This document shows positions 46,650 to 57,129 of a stretch of 64,000 nt of DNA, in pieces (the first letter of the stretch is position 1; the number at the start of each line of letters is the position of its first letter). The translations under genes were made by a program, and so were the position numbers. Under the pieces are notes generated by a model. That model was not told where the DNA came from. It saw nothing but the letters and a program-made list of their open reading frames with translations, and did no database searches. Source of the stretch: Anthonomus grandis grandis (lineage: Eukaryota > Arthropoda > Insecta > Coleoptera > Curculionidae); contig NC_065546.1 in the NCBI RefSeq assembly GCF_022605725.1, positions 46,620,227-46,684,226 on the forward strand, in the 5' to 3' direction.

Positions 46650-48065
46650 ATCAAATAATCTTTCTCACTCTTTTGAACTTGCGCAAACAAAATCCTGTAA
46701 AAAAATATCTAAACAAATTCAGATTAAACAGACAAATTCACTAAATCTTCTTAAAGAAGAAACGTATCAAGAAAATAACAACAATACCAATAATAAATAG
46801 TTCATAAACCTAACAAACATTGATTTTCCTAACGATATTTAACGTACTTTAAGCTTAGGTGAAAAATTTAATATTCCATACTTTTGGATGAATGAATTTC
46901 CTTTAGGACAACCTGTCACAAAATATGTTTTGGACCAAATAAACATTGAAAATCTAAGAATTTAAAAAAGAAACAAAATCATTAATATAATAACAAATAC
47001 AACACTTACAACAAAAGTCTTAACAACTCAGATAAAACTCTGACTAACAAATTTAAAAATGCAAGACAATTTTCAAAAAGCAACCGAACGTAATTATAAT
47101 AACAGCAGACAAATAAAATACCGCTGTAGCAATGATCAAAGAAGAAAGCTAAAAGAAGCAATTAGTCTTATCCGATAAAAATACGTGCACACTTCTTAAC
47201 AAAGATCCAACCACTAACACTCAAAATTATATAAACTTATTTATTACATTTCTACACAAATGCACAAATAGTATTTTTTCTTAGAATGTACTTATTATAT
47301 AAAATGGACAAAGAGAATGTCCCATTTAGACCTATTGTCAGTTTTATTGGTTCTCCGTTAATTAGCCTTTCAAAATATCTTTCTGAATTGTTGAAGTATG
47401 CATTTGATAAAAACCAATATTACACACGAAACTCTTTTGAAATCGTCTCCAAAACTTAATTATTCCCCAAAATTATATACTATTTTTTTATGTTATTTTT
47501 CTATTTACAAACATTTCAACAAACCTCACCATATTAATTATTCAGAAAAAATGGTTAGACGTTCAACCAAATTTCAGTCTATCAACAGAACAACTTGTAC
47601 TTTTTTCAACTTGTACTTTACACATTTCATAAAAATTATTTAAATTTTGATGATAAATTTTATAAACAGAATTTTGGGCTAGATATGGGAGACTGTATTT
47701 GTCACCAAATATGTGCAGATATAGTCATATCAGACTACAAAAGAAATGATTATCAGATCATAATTTAGAAGTATATATACACATTTAACAGTTTCCATGA
47801 TAAGTTACAGCCGAACTTAAATAGAACATCAAAATTTCATTTCTAGATGATGTGTTACTTCTGAGAACAAAAAACAAAATTATAATAAAGAAACTAACGT
47901 TTGCTGAAATATTACTCAATTATAAGTCAACGCATCCCTTTCATCATAAAATCAAAGCAACTTGAAACGCAGAGCTTTAAAACAATGACATTCTTACTTT
48001 TACAACAAAAATATAAACCGCATTAAAACCTGACTCCTAAAATATGGCAATAAATTTAATCGTTA
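46650..48065 (+). pseudogene. Penelope-like element ORF, copy A
   Basis: Read across frames: 'FINLTNIDFPNDI..RTLSLGEKFNIP' (46800-46880) is the N-terminal block of Penelope-like proteins. 'VPFRPIVSFIGSPLISLSKY' (47315-47385) is the early RT motif. 'YVIFLFTNISTNLTILIIQK' (47490-47550) is motif A. 'FDDKFYKQNFGLDMGD' (47650-47690) is motif B. 'ISFLDDVLLLRTKNKI' and 'LNYKSTHPFHHKI' (47835-47955) are the post-RT block. The first Asp of motif A is changed (VIF), and the Asp-Asp catalytic motif is not found. Order is normal for the family, so this is one decayed copy. GIY-YIG endonuclease was not recognised. Confidence 0.75.
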
Positions 48066-48620
48066 CTTTCCAAATGTATACATAACATTTTGCTTGATCT
48101 TTTACCTGGTCATCAATAACGAAGACTTTTTAGTGTCTTTTAATGAAATTAATTTGTTCACTTTAATTCCTGGACAAGAAACTCATTTGTGTTTAATATC
48201 ATTTGTAACTCAGTCTCTCCCAAATAATATAAATACCGAAAGGCGTAACTGCATTCTGACAATTTTAGAATTCTGCGTCTTACAAGATTTTTTCGTATTT
48301 ACTCACATTTTTTACTCACGAAAAACAGGATTGGCAATGGGAAATCCTTTATTGCCTCTTTTGGCAGACCTCTTTATGTTGACCGGTTAGAAGACTCTAT
48401 AATCCTTCTCTTGTTAAATAATAATAAAATTAAAAAGTAGTTCCGCTACGTGAATGAATGATTGTCTTGCAATAATTAATACTAAAAACACTAGCCCCTA
48501 CAATATTTTAGATTCTCTTAATAATTTACATCTCTTTATTAAATTTACTATTGAAATACAACAGCAAAAAAGTATTATTTATTATATAAAAAATATTAAT
48601 AAAAAAGTATTATAGTTATT
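48066..48620 (+). pseudogene. Penelope-like element RT core, copy B
   Basis: Frame 48094-48390 contains 'DFLVSFNEINLFTLIPG' (motif A, with Asp changed to Asn) and 'RKTGLAMGNPLLPLLADLFM' (motif B). After a stop, 'FRYVNE' takes the place of the catalytic R-Y-V-D-D motif (48438-48455), followed by 'YNILDSLNNLHLFIKFTIEI'. These RT motifs repeat functions already present upstream, so this is a second, different Penelope-like copy lying head-to-tail with copy A. All three catalytic positions are altered. Confidence 0.75.
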
Positions 48621-49160
48621 ATTGCTGATATTAACTTTTCAGACTTGCTTCAAGATTTCCATTTCTAGTAGTTTTTAGGGATAAAATGAAACACTATATT
48701 CTTGAGTGATTAACCAACAAGAGTTTAATGCGTAATCATGACGACTGACCTAATATTTTAACGTAATAGATATGACAACGATAAGTCCCTATATGGACGT
48801 AAGCTTGCCGTTATTACTGACCATCAATCACATTTTTTTTTATAAAGATATACCAAAAATAGCTATTTAAAAAATCACTCGATAAGCAATTACTCTTTTC
48901 GAGTATCAAAATGATAATATATATAAAAAAAGGTTAATCCATATTGGTATAATGTCGACGGTTTATAGCCGTTATTATTAGACCAGCAAACAGAAGTTTG
49001 TGATAATATTTTTTATTTAATGTGATAAGGCGTTGGTCTAATATTATTAATAATATAGAAAATATAATAGCTTAATAATCATATTTCTTGGCCAGCAGTA
49101 CTTCATAATTTTTGTAGAACCTTTGTGGATTTTTTTAAGTTTTAGCTACATCTTTCTACT
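48621..49160. other. AT-rich stretch between Penelope-like and LINE sequence
   Basis: No gene is recognised. An imperfect hairpin joins TTATTATTAGACCAGC (near 48973) and GTTGGTCTAATATTATTAA (near 49031); it may be an element end. Confidence 0.35.
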
Positions 49161-49518
49161 TATTTATGATCAAAAGTCTAAATGGTAAGATGTCAAACTC
49201 ACAAAGATGTCGATAATTGATAAATTTGCACCTACAAAATTAAAGAAAAATAATAAAAGTAAGCCTTTTACTCCATCGATAACCGATAACATTAAACTAC
49301 TTATAAAACTAAGAGACAAAGCACATAAAAAATATCTGAAAACTAAAAGTAGTAACGGTCTCCAGTACTATCGTAATTGAAAAAAATTTATTAAACACGC
49401 TATCATACGCGAGAAAAATGCTTATTTTCGCAACGTATCTAAAACTTCTGTAAAGGCCTTTTGGGATACAGTAAAGAAGTTGAATATTATATAAATATTT
49501 AACTTCTTATTTAACTTC

Positions 49519-49688
49519 TAACGCGGTGGGTATATACCTGCCTAGCAGTCGTGTGGCCCTGGGTTCGGGACCCAGACTTGGCATGCTCGTTGGTGATGTC
49601 TGATTTAGTTTAAATACTAAAAAATTATATAGAGGCTTTTCGTGATTAAATGTGCTCAGCACAAGGTCAATAAATGAATTTAAAAAAA
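49519..49688 (+). mobile_element. Probable tRNA-derived SINE
   Basis: About 170 bp interrupts the LINE coding sequence. The 5' part has GCGGTGGGTATATACCTGCC and, 30 bases on, GGGTTCGGGACCC (49561-49573), a B-box-like RNA polymerase III element in a self-pairing T-arm. The 3' part ends GGTCAATAAATGAATTTAAAAAAAA. LINE coding sequence resumes right after. A clear target duplication was not found. Confidence 0.5.
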
Positions 49689-51203
49689 AGCATCAATTGG
49701 TACTAATTCAGTAGGCCATGATGGATTAGCAATAAGAGATGTTGTTGTTTGTTTTCTATTCTGTAGCAAACCGCTCCTTAATATTATTAATTCCTTATCT
49801 TAAAAAATCAATTTGCAGACCTGTGGAAAAAGGCTATCATTAAACCATTTGCAAAAGTCTCAAACCCTAAAGAAGCTAAAGATCTACGCCCTATTAGTAT
49901 TTTACCTGTTTTGTCTAAGGTTCTAGAGAGACACATGTATAATCAAATTACTGCATTTTCAAATTCCTATAAAATTATACCTGAATATCAATCCGGGTTT
50001 GGGAAACATTTTAGTACAACTACTTATCTGATAAATCTTATGAATGATATCAGGCACTATGAAGAACAAAAACAAGTAACAACCGTATGCTTGCTGGATT
50101 TTAGTAAGGCATTTGACACTCATGATATCATGACTCATGACAATCATGATATGCTGCTAGCTAAATTAAATTCTTTTGGTTTTTCTAATACTTCTATTGC
50201 CTTACTAAGATCCTACTTGACCTGCAGGTTTCAATGCGTGGAGATTGATTCTTTCTGAATTTATTCCTGTTACCACTGGGATACCTCAGGGATCTCTATT
50301 AGGACCCTTATTATTCTCATTATATGTTGCTGATATGAAAAATATTATATCTTATTTAAAACTACAACAATAGGCAGCTGATTCTCAGATTTATACCTCG
50401 TTTTCATTAAACTCCTTACAACACTCACAAACACAATTTAATTCCGACTTATATATGCTAAGGCTCATAATTTGAAACTAAGCCCTTCAAAATCGTGTCT
50501 CTTATTTCTAGGATCTAATAGAAATAACATACAACATGTTTCTCAAGACTTTGTGGTTAAAATAGATAATACAGCAGTACCGGTGGTTAATGAAGCAAAA
50601 AATTTGGGTATTATTTTTGATAATACTTTTTTTGGTATTTTACGTTTTTTATGTTTTTTGATGGTTTTTTTAGCCCACATAAGCAAAAAAATTGCCACTG
50701 CTTATATGCGCTTAAAATATTGAAATAATCTAAAGCGGCACTTACCGAGTGAAACGAAGTATTTTTTTGTGCAACTCTTTAATATTATCATTGTTTGATT
50801 ATGGTGATGTAATCTACAATAATGCAATTACTTCGGCAGTTTCATCTTCTATTCAAAAAGTGCAAAATTCTTGTATGCGTTTTTCCTTCGATATTTGCTA
50901 CAGAAGTCATATTACCCCATATCTTAATAATCATTTTATTCTTTCAATGTCAAATAGACGCAAATATCATATGTACTCTTTCATATACAGAATTTTAAAG
51001 TCGGGAAACCCACCATATCTAAGAAAACTTTTTAATGTGCATGAATACAACCAAAATACCAGACGGTTTAATATTTTTAGGGTTCCTCAGCAGACAACAG
51101 CAGCTTTTCAAAAATCATTTAGTTACGTTGCAGTTCATTTGTGGAACAATTTGCCTTATTGTGTTAAGGATTATTCTTTTCATAAATATAAGAAATACAT
51201 AAG

Positions 51204-51248
51204 ACTGCATAAGCAGTCACTGTATAAGCAGTGACTGCATAAGCAGTC
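51204..51248 (+). repeat. Three tandem 15-bp units
   Basis: ACTGCATAAGCAGTC, ACTGTATAAGCAGTG, ACTGCATAAGCAGTC follow each other at the end of the LINE frame. Each unit is itself nearly palindromic (CTGC..GCAG). A local slippage expansion is likely. Confidence 0.8.
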
Positions 51249-51799
51249 ACAGTATGATGCCTAATAATTAAATATGTATTGAGATGAATGTCAATTGGAT
51301 TTTTTCCAGTCTCTGTTCATTCAGGTTGTGTCATATTCATATAGCTGTACTGGGTAAAGTCTACACTTACATTTTCGTTTCGCATTTAACAAGATATACC
51401 TGTGTCCTAATATTTATATTCATATATATTGGATGTGTTTCCTCTCCTGCGCTTCCCTGATTCAGTGCTACAGCCCTGTGTCATAAATATAAATAAATTG
51501 TATTTTTTTTAAATTTTTTTCAAGCTCTCACTGTCAAAATGTATCGAAAAGATATTCTTACGTAAGATTTTTTTTGTTATTTTGTTTCCTTTTTTGTTGC
51601 TTTTTCTTGAGGATGTATCACTTATAAGTGTCTCTTTGATACTTTTGAGAAACGGTTTTTATAATCGAGATGCATTCCTATTTTCTAACTTCACTTACAT
51701 CAAAAGTACAACTGTTTTGTAAGTTTTGATATTGGCAAATAAACGTTTTGAATTTGAGTTTGAATTTATAACTTATGAACAATAGTACTGTTGCTTCAT

Positions 51800-52680
51800 A
51801 AACTATTTTAAAGCTGAAGGAAACATTTTCAGTTTTTGATTTCCCAGTAGAGCTAGTTACAAATGGAGGTCCACCATTTAACTTAAGTAATTTTGTTAAT
51901 TTTTGTCAGTCGAATAGTACAATAAACACTAATTAAACCCACCCTAGACATCCTCCCAGTAATGGATTTGCAGAGCGAGCAGTAGAAATTGTAAAAAAAG
52001 ACTTAAAAAGGACCTATTTTTAAGAAAGAAAAAAGTATAACTGAGCAAGAAATTTTAATAAAATTGTCTAGTTTTCTATTTCCACATAGAAAATTCCTAT
52101 CAACAATAACTCATCTCATAATATTCCTCCTCATAACTCACCCAGCTGAAGCTATTTTAAAATTAAAGCCTAGAACCAAATTTTTGATTTTCTTAAACCT
52201 AGTTGTAAAAAACCATTAAGAGCTCGAAAATTATTTAGATTATAGTAGGTTGTATATGTTAAAAATAAACAAACCCGGCGATGTCAAAAAGGTAAAACTG
52301 TTAAAATATTTGGTTATTATACTTATTTAGTAAAGGTTGATTCCCTTGTAAAGTTTGTACACGCAGGTTCTTTAAGGAGTAATGTAAGTGAAACATTTAG
52401 AAAGTAATATATTTTTACCGAATGAGAACAATCAAAATCCTGTATTGTTAAGTGCAGATATAAATATAAATAATTTTCCAAGTGTTGTGTTACCTTCTAC
52501 TTCTGTAGCACTAATGTTCATTTGCAATCTCTTAGCAATTCAGACGTTAATACAACAACAGTTGTAAATTTTACTCCTAAGGCTGGTTTTAGGGTCTCTA
52601 GCTTTAGTAGGATTATAAAACCTAGATGTAGGATTATAAAACCTAGATCTAGTTTAACCCAGATGTAGGTTTTATATTAA
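51800..52680 (+). pseudogene. Ty3/gypsy integrase remnant
   Basis: The plus strand reads 'PVELVTNGGPPFNLSNFVNF' (51855-51910). This is the second catalytic block of integrase, with the Asp of S/T-D-N-G lost. 'HPPSNGFAERAVEIVKKDL' (51948-52005) is the block with the catalytic Glu. Downstream, 'LGYYTYLVKVDSLVKFVHAG' (52306-52370, after frame changes) matches the C-terminal integrase region of insect gypsy elements. A purine tract GGTAGGGGGAAAG (52681-52693) then leads into the LTR. Protease, RT and gag are absent, so this is the 3' end of a truncated provirus-like element. Confidence 0.75.
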
Positions 52681-52741
52681 GGTAGGGGGAAAGATTGTGA
52701 AGGCGCCTTAATACTGTAGCGAGCATCAGGTTGCTCGTGTA

Positions 52742-53358
52742 CCGGGTGTACAATTAAGAGAGGTCGCCGGCCATATCTGAGTAACTACTCATCGCACAGC
52801 GTAAGGAAAAAAATATTTCTGATAAAAGCGGCAAAGAGAAATTGCTGAAAATTATTTACAAGTTCGTACGATGACCGCTAGAGGGCGTAATATAACATTG
52901 AAATAGAAAAAATTGGTTTTATTGAAAATATTAAAATTGAATCCTAGAAAAGAATGCTGCCATTTAAAAGTATTATAAATTCTAAACATTTTTTATTTCA
53001 AACTTTTTTTTCTAATCTGTCAAATAATAGGTGGGGGAAGGGTTGAATGTTTATATATAAAATTGTTGATAACTTTGGATTGGCCTAACGAATTTTAACG
53101 AGCTTACTTTTGTTTTAAAGGATAATTATTAGTCTTTTATGTGGTTTAATTACTTAGCCGACTTAGTTGTTTTGTTGAGCACTATAGGGCGGTTTGTGTT
53201 ATTTTGGATTTTTTCAGCGATTTTCTGACAAATATTAAATACAACGATATAATTTTTTTTACTTAAGCTAAAAGAGCATGAAAAAACATAAAAACTGGCG
53301 CAACTCGATATCTTATTTTATTCCGAAATTATAAATTAAAATGTTTTTGAACAATTAA
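52742..53358 (+). repeat. Left ~617-bp TIR
   Basis: Inverted partner of 54553-55163 with small indels. It ends inside near AAAATGTTTTTGAACAAT. Confidence 0.85.
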
Positions 53359-53500
53359 ATCTGTCGCCGCGCTGGCATTATATTAAGCTTTGGAAACAAA
53401 TGAATTTGATAAAGATTTTCGGGGTCATGATAAAACGTTTACGATAGATGTCAAATGTAACGTCGAAGACAGATTTTGAAATCATTCTAAGTTTTCAAAA

Positions 53501-54493
53501 ATGCCAAACGTAACTCTAACCGACATAACTTTTGATATGCTAGCAGTGTATTTTGAGTTAATGCAAAATGCATTATATCACACACAAGACACTATAATCA
53601 TAGAGTCTTTACCGGTTTAGCTACCAGAAATTATTCGCGGCAATATTCATCGAAGACGAAGGCGAGGGCGCATAGAGGCAAACGTTATAAATATTTTGGC
53701 ATATATTGAAATAAACCCTCACATAAGCATCCGAAATATTTCTAGGGAATTGAGTGTCCCTCGGTACAGTAGAAAATATTCTGAAAGAGCACAGGTACCT
53801 ATTTTTATTTGTTACAACACTAATAAGCATCCTATTATCTTATATTTATTGTTTTTTACTTAGACTTCATCCATATCACGTGGTTTTGCACCAGGCGCTT
53901 CTCGAAAAAGGCTTTGATAACAGACTCAATTTCTGTTATTGGCTGTTGAACATGGTTAGAGAAAATCTTCGGTTTATCTCGAAGATATTATGAACAGACG
54001 AGGCATCGATGTGTGGTGCGGAATTATTGGCGAAAAAATTATTGGTCCTTCCTTTTTCAATCAAACACTTTCTGGTAATGTGTATTTAATTTATTTGCAA
54101 AATGATCTCCCGAGGTTACTGAAAGATGTTGATTTTGAAACAAGAGGGCAAATAATTTCCCAACATAATGGTTGCCTTGCACATTTCACAGTTCAAGTTC
54201 GTCAATACTTAACCAGACAGTATCGTTTGTGGATAGGAAGAGGAAGTATTTTTCCTTGGTCTGCTCGATCCCCAGATCTGACTGTTCTAGATTTTTATCT
54301 GTGGGGAAGAATTAAAGATTTAGTTTTTGTCACCCCACCCAAAACATAGAACGACATGCAGGACTGAATACGTAATGCAATAAATTCCTTATCCACAGCA
54401 GAAATCCAGACAGCGGTTCTGTCAACGACGCAACGACTTTGACTGTGTATTGAAAATGAAGGAAAACAGTTTGAGCATCTAAGACACTATTAA
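53501..54493 (+). pseudogene. Intron-containing mariner-family transposase, broken
   Basis: ATG at 53501 starts 'MPNVTLTDITFDMLAVYFEL', like the usual N-terminus of this insect family. Helix-turn-helix sequence follows ('INPHISIRNISRELSVP') with frameshifts. At 53795-53863 a GT..AG interval of 69 bases interrupts 'ILKEHR' and 'LHPYHVVLHQALLEKGFDNR'. Removing it restores the conserved join, so it is a likely intron. At about 53988 a stop lies next to 'TDE' (first catalytic Asp), and some 40 residues that normally follow are deleted. 'DVWCGIIGEKIIGPSFFNQT' resumes. 'QHNGCLAHF' stands where the family has Gln-Asp/Asn-Gly-Ala-x-x-His, and 'WSARSPDLTVLDFYLWG' is the last block. A decayed C-terminus runs to 54493. 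Confidence 0.8.
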
Positions 54494-54552
54494 AAATATA
54501 AAACAGTTTATTTATTGCAAAAATTTGAGTTCTGGAGTTTTATTTTTATTGT

Positions 54553-55163
54553 TGAAAAATATTTTAATTAATAGTTTCGAAATAAAATAAGATATCAAGT
54601 TGCGGCTTACGCCAGTTTTTATGTTTTTTCATGCTCTTTCAGCCTAGGTAAAAAAATTATATCGTTGTATTTAATATTAGGCAGAAAATCTCTAAAAAAG
54701 TCGAAAATAATTCAAACAGCCTTCTAGCGCTTAACAAAACAACTAAGTCAGCTAAGTAATTATACCACATAGAAGCCTGATAATTATTCTTGAAAACAAA
54801 AGTAAGCTCGTTAAAATTGGGCCAATCAAAAGTTATCAACATTTTTAGATATAAATATTCAACCCTTCCCCCACCTATTATTTGACAGATTAAAAAAAAA
54901 AGTTTGAAATAAAAAATAATTAGAATTTATAATACTTTTAAATGGCAGCATTCTTTTCTAGGATTTACTTTGAATATTTTCAATAAAACCAATTTTTTCT
55001 ATTTCAATGTTGTATTACGCCCCCTAGCGGTCATCGTACGAACTTGTAAATAATTTCCAGCAATTTCTCGTCGTCTGCTTTTATTAAAAATATTTTTTTT
55101 CCTACGCTGTGCGATGAGTAGTTACTCAGATATGGCCGGCGACCTCTCTTAGTTTTACACCGG
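54553..55163 (-). repeat. Right ~611-bp TIR
   Basis: Inverted partner of 52742-53358. The minus-strand frame 54657-54842 within it is a shadow. Confidence 0.85.
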
Positions 55164-55319
55164 TACATATGTAAATATTTGGTTATGTCTCGTGTCGTAC
55201 CTTATGTCTTGTGCTTTGGGGGCTTCTTGTAATTTTTTGTATAATAAAAGTCTTGATAAACAAATAGTCGTATTAATTCTAAGACTATAAGTAAAATCTG
55301 TAGTGTGACGAATTCATAA

Positions 55320-55490
55320 TGAGTTACTTATTTTATTACACCACTTATAGCAAAAATCAATTTAGAAATTACTATCTCACACGCTCAAAAAAAATTTTCG
55401 TTTTCTTTTCAATTTTTAAGCATGTGAGATAGTACTTTCTAAATAGATTTTTACTATAAGTGACGTAGTACCCAATAAAATAAGTAACTC
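55320..55490. mobile_element. MITE, copy 3, nearly palindromic
   Basis: TGAGTTACTTATTTTATT..CACTTATAGCAAAAATCAATTTAGAAA..TACTATCTCACACGCTC on the left matches the inverse of the right arm through to GTAACTC at 55490. The whole 170-bp element can fold. It lies directly beside the gypsy LTR end. The ends are shared with the elements at 18984 and 27740. Confidence 0.75.
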
Positions 55491-57125
55491 TAAGGCTATA
55501 TTTATATACGAGAAATTTAAAAAGTGACTCATAAGTAGGAAATTCGACGTTGCTCTTAGCAATCTCAAAATTAGTATGTGCTTGGATAGCTAATTTTTGC
55601 ACTAACAAGAAATAAACAAAGTAAATGATCTCAACTAGCAGGAGCAAAAGAAAGGGCCTTAAGAACTTCTATAGCTTTTAAAAAAATAACAATAAGTAAA
55701 CTACGCAATTTATGCAAAATCATTGTTTTAATTGCCTTTTATAATTGATCCAAGAGCACGTTTAAGCAGAGTGATTTTCATGAAACTTTAATAAAAAATA
55801 AATCAAATTATTATTAGTTATTTGAAAATTCTTAAGCTTTTTTTGTAGTTTTATTATACTTTACCCTTACAACAATAACTTATTTTTAAGTCCTAAAACT
55901 CGCTTAAAGTAATTAAAGTTTTATGTTACGTAAGTGGTCTTTGCCTTTCTCGTCAATGAATTAAATATTGAGTTCTAAAGTCTTCGTTTTTTTACTCTAC
56001 ATTGGAAAAAGAGAAAACCGATAAATTGGAACAAGAAGTTTCAGTGTTTCTTAACCGTAAAACTTGTCCTTCTATATAATTTTTAATATAAAAATATTAG
56101 GAGCAAATATGTTCCAGTATTAAATTTCCATATTTAATCAGTATACCTAAGATCTACGCAAAGCAATAATATATTGAGGTTAAAGTTTTCAAGCATGGAA
56201 AATGTTTATATAAAGTTTGACCCGCTCGCCTTGGTGAAATTTCAATTACCGAACCGACGAATTGAAATTGTTTTACTTGCCGCTTTTGCCGTTATAGAGG
56301 GGGTGCCGGAAAGCGAATATGTAATAACCTTTTGGCATTACATTTTGCGATATTTATGGAATGAATATAGAGTATTAAAATTATTTTTAGGTTAATATAT
56401 GATATGTTAAGTTTGAAAATAAAAGAAAAGAAAGATTGAATTTGCACTATTAGCGTGGTGGACTTTTTTTATTTCTATTAATAATTTGTTAATTTGTATC
56501 CTAATCTTTTTTTTTGTAATTATCATTTATTAAATTAATATAATAATAATCTACATAAATTAATGATGTATACATTTCCTAACCCTCGTTAACTCAGGTA
56601 ATATAAATTCATTAAATAATCAAATATTGTAGAAATGAGAATAATATGATTTACATGTAGATAATTTGCATAAATAATAGTCTTCAAATAAGTTCATTAA
56701 TTAATTTAATGATTTTAATATTTTTGGTGAAAATTCCTGTATAAATGTTGCCATATTGCTCCGATAACTAAATTTTGTACAGTAAAATATGTGTGTTGAA
56801 TTAAAGGTATTGTTTTATTAACAGATAAATGGAGTCGTTATTTATTTAATAAATGCAGTGCCCTAAAAATAAAACATTGATTTAAAAATTATCCAGTTTT
56901 TTAGAATTAACTGCAAGATCACCCAAGAATTTCTAAAAAAGACTTTAAAAAAACATAAGTTAACTCAAACGTGCTTAAAATCAGGAATCTGGAATAAAAG
57001 AAAAAACTTTAAAACCATAAAAATAATTTATTTTATAATTTCGAAAAATATGCTTTTATTTTTGTTAATTTTTGAGCGTAATTAAAAAGAGTTAAAATAA
57101 TATTAAGAAATTAAAAATTTATCTT
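55491..57125. other. AT-rich stretch with one short open frame
   Basis: A 73-codon plus-strand frame (56174-56395) lies in a base-balanced patch (CCGCTCGCCTTGGTGAAATT, GCCGTTATAGAGGGGGTGCC) containing an inverted pair TGAAATTTCAATTA / GAATTGAAATTG. It has no domain I know. The rest is AT-rich without features. Confidence 0.35.
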
Positions 57126-57129
57126 AATA

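Larger units (their letters stand above)
49165..51770 (+). pseudogene. Jockey-like LINE with RT, nearly complete 3' half
   Basis: It begins with the endonuclease-RT linker ('SITDNIKLLIKLRDKAHKKY', near 49275) and is interrupted by a SINE at 49519-49688. RT follows: 'GHDGLAIRDVV' (49719), 'DLRPISILPVLSKVLERHMY' (49883-49940), 'QSGFGKHFSTTTYLI', 'CLLDFSKAFDTHD' (motif A, 50090-50125), 'GIPQGSLLGPLLFSLYVADM' (50277-50336), and a dead motif C where Y-A-D-D reads stop-A-A-D (50371-50382). Frames 50472-50723 and 50749-51234 hold the thumb and C-terminus with 'WNNLPYCVKDYS'. The 3' UTR may end in the tail AAATAAACGTTTTGAATTTGAGTTTGAATTT (51739-51769). Multiple stops make it inactive. Confidence 0.85.
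52742..55163 (+). mobile_element. Mariner-family transposon with ~615-bp TIRs
   Basis: 52742-53358 and 54553-55163 are long inverted repeats. Examples are AAGAGAGGTCGCCGGCCATA at the tip, CGTACGATGACCGCTAGAGG, GGTGGGGGAAGGGTTGAAT and CATAAAAACTGGCG near the inner edge. TA at 52740-52741 and 55164-55165 gives the target duplication, within a gypsy LTR. The interior holds one transposase gene with an intron-like gap. The low divergence of the arms and intact ends suggest a comparatively recent insertion, although the gene is broken. Confidence 0.85.
52696..55312 (+). mobile_element. Gypsy 3' LTR split by a mariner insertion
   Basis: The LTR starts TGTGAAGGCGCC at 52696, straight after a polypurine tract. 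It runs to 52741 and resumes after the 52742-55163 transposon at 55166. The second part has a polyadenylation-like AATAAAAG (near 55242) and ends near TGTAGTGTGAC at 55312. With the insert removed it would be about 190 bp. The exact 3' border is uncertain. Confidence 0.6.

Noticed and set aside
49519..49595. A functional tRNA gene
   Set aside because: The T-arm/B-box is good, but a standard acceptor stem and anticodon arm are not evident, and it is embedded in a SINE-like insert.
53621..53830. 69-codon minus-strand frame
   Set aside because: Shadow over the plus-strand transposase N-terminus and intron.
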